Part shown: piece by piece, positions 5,624 through 5,644 of the stretch
How positions within the stretch are numbered: position 1 is the stretch's first letter
How the letters are laid out: each line of letters opens with the position of its first letter
Origin: an uncultured Collinsella sp.
Lineage (GTDB): Bacteria; Actinomycetota; Coriobacteriia; Coriobacteriales; Coriobacteriaceae
Reading direction: 5' to 3'
DNA: 5,644 nucleotides
NCBI GenBank assembly: GCA_900757285.1
Contig: CAAENI010000317.1
Span: 1-5,644 of the forward strand
The notes under the pieces: model-generated
What the model was told of the DNA's origin: nothing
The model's database searches: none
The model's input: the letters and a program-made list of their open reading frames with translations, nothing else
Translations under genes and position numbers: made by a program

Positions 5624-5644
5624 GTATGTGATGTGAGGGGCGGG

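Noticed and set aside
1..5644. tRNA, rRNA, CRISPR array, integrase
   Set aside because: Looked for on both strands and not seen: no regularly spaced direct repeats, no tRNA-like cloverleaf, and no integrase or transposase motif.

Overview
The window looks like chromosomal DNA from a GC-rich Gram-positive actinobacterium, most likely a gut Coriobacteriia such as Collinsella. That placement is an inference. It rests on the GC-rich, codon-biased degV and HAD genes on the right, a YafQ/RelE-type toxin end on the left, and intergenic repeats of a style I associate with that group. No rRNA or single-copy marker is present to confirm it.

Layout, left to right. Positions 1-156 (+) hold the C-terminal end of a YafQ/RelE-family toxin; its antitoxin would lie outside the window. 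An 18-bp-stem hairpin (171-235) separates it from a convergent 1003-codon gene at 221-3232 (-). That gene encodes an archaeo-eukaryotic-type primase fused to a superfamily 2 helicase and a PLD-like C-terminal domain, the protein type named for TOTE conflict systems. The 711-base gap 3233-3943 has no convincing gene. It holds a 228-bp MITE-like element with 35-bp terminal inverted repeats (3414-3641), a second hairpin (3709-3772) with the same arm and loop lengths as the first, and two minus-strand terminator candidates. Then come a DegV-family fatty-acid-binding protein (3944-4804, -) and, divergent from it, a HAD phosphatase (4961-5623, +). They share a 156-bp intergenic region with a nested palindrome that could be an operator.

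Biologically there are two parts. The right side (degV, HAD) looks like core metabolism. The left and middle (toxin end, primase-helicase, MITE, paired hairpins) look like an accessory defence or conflict island: AT-richer by eye than the right side and bordered by repeats.

The points most worth a second look are the single-gene primase-helicase with two altered active-site signatures (DECP instead of DECH; a lost HKD motif), the matched hairpins on either side of it, and the bipartite ends of the MITE.
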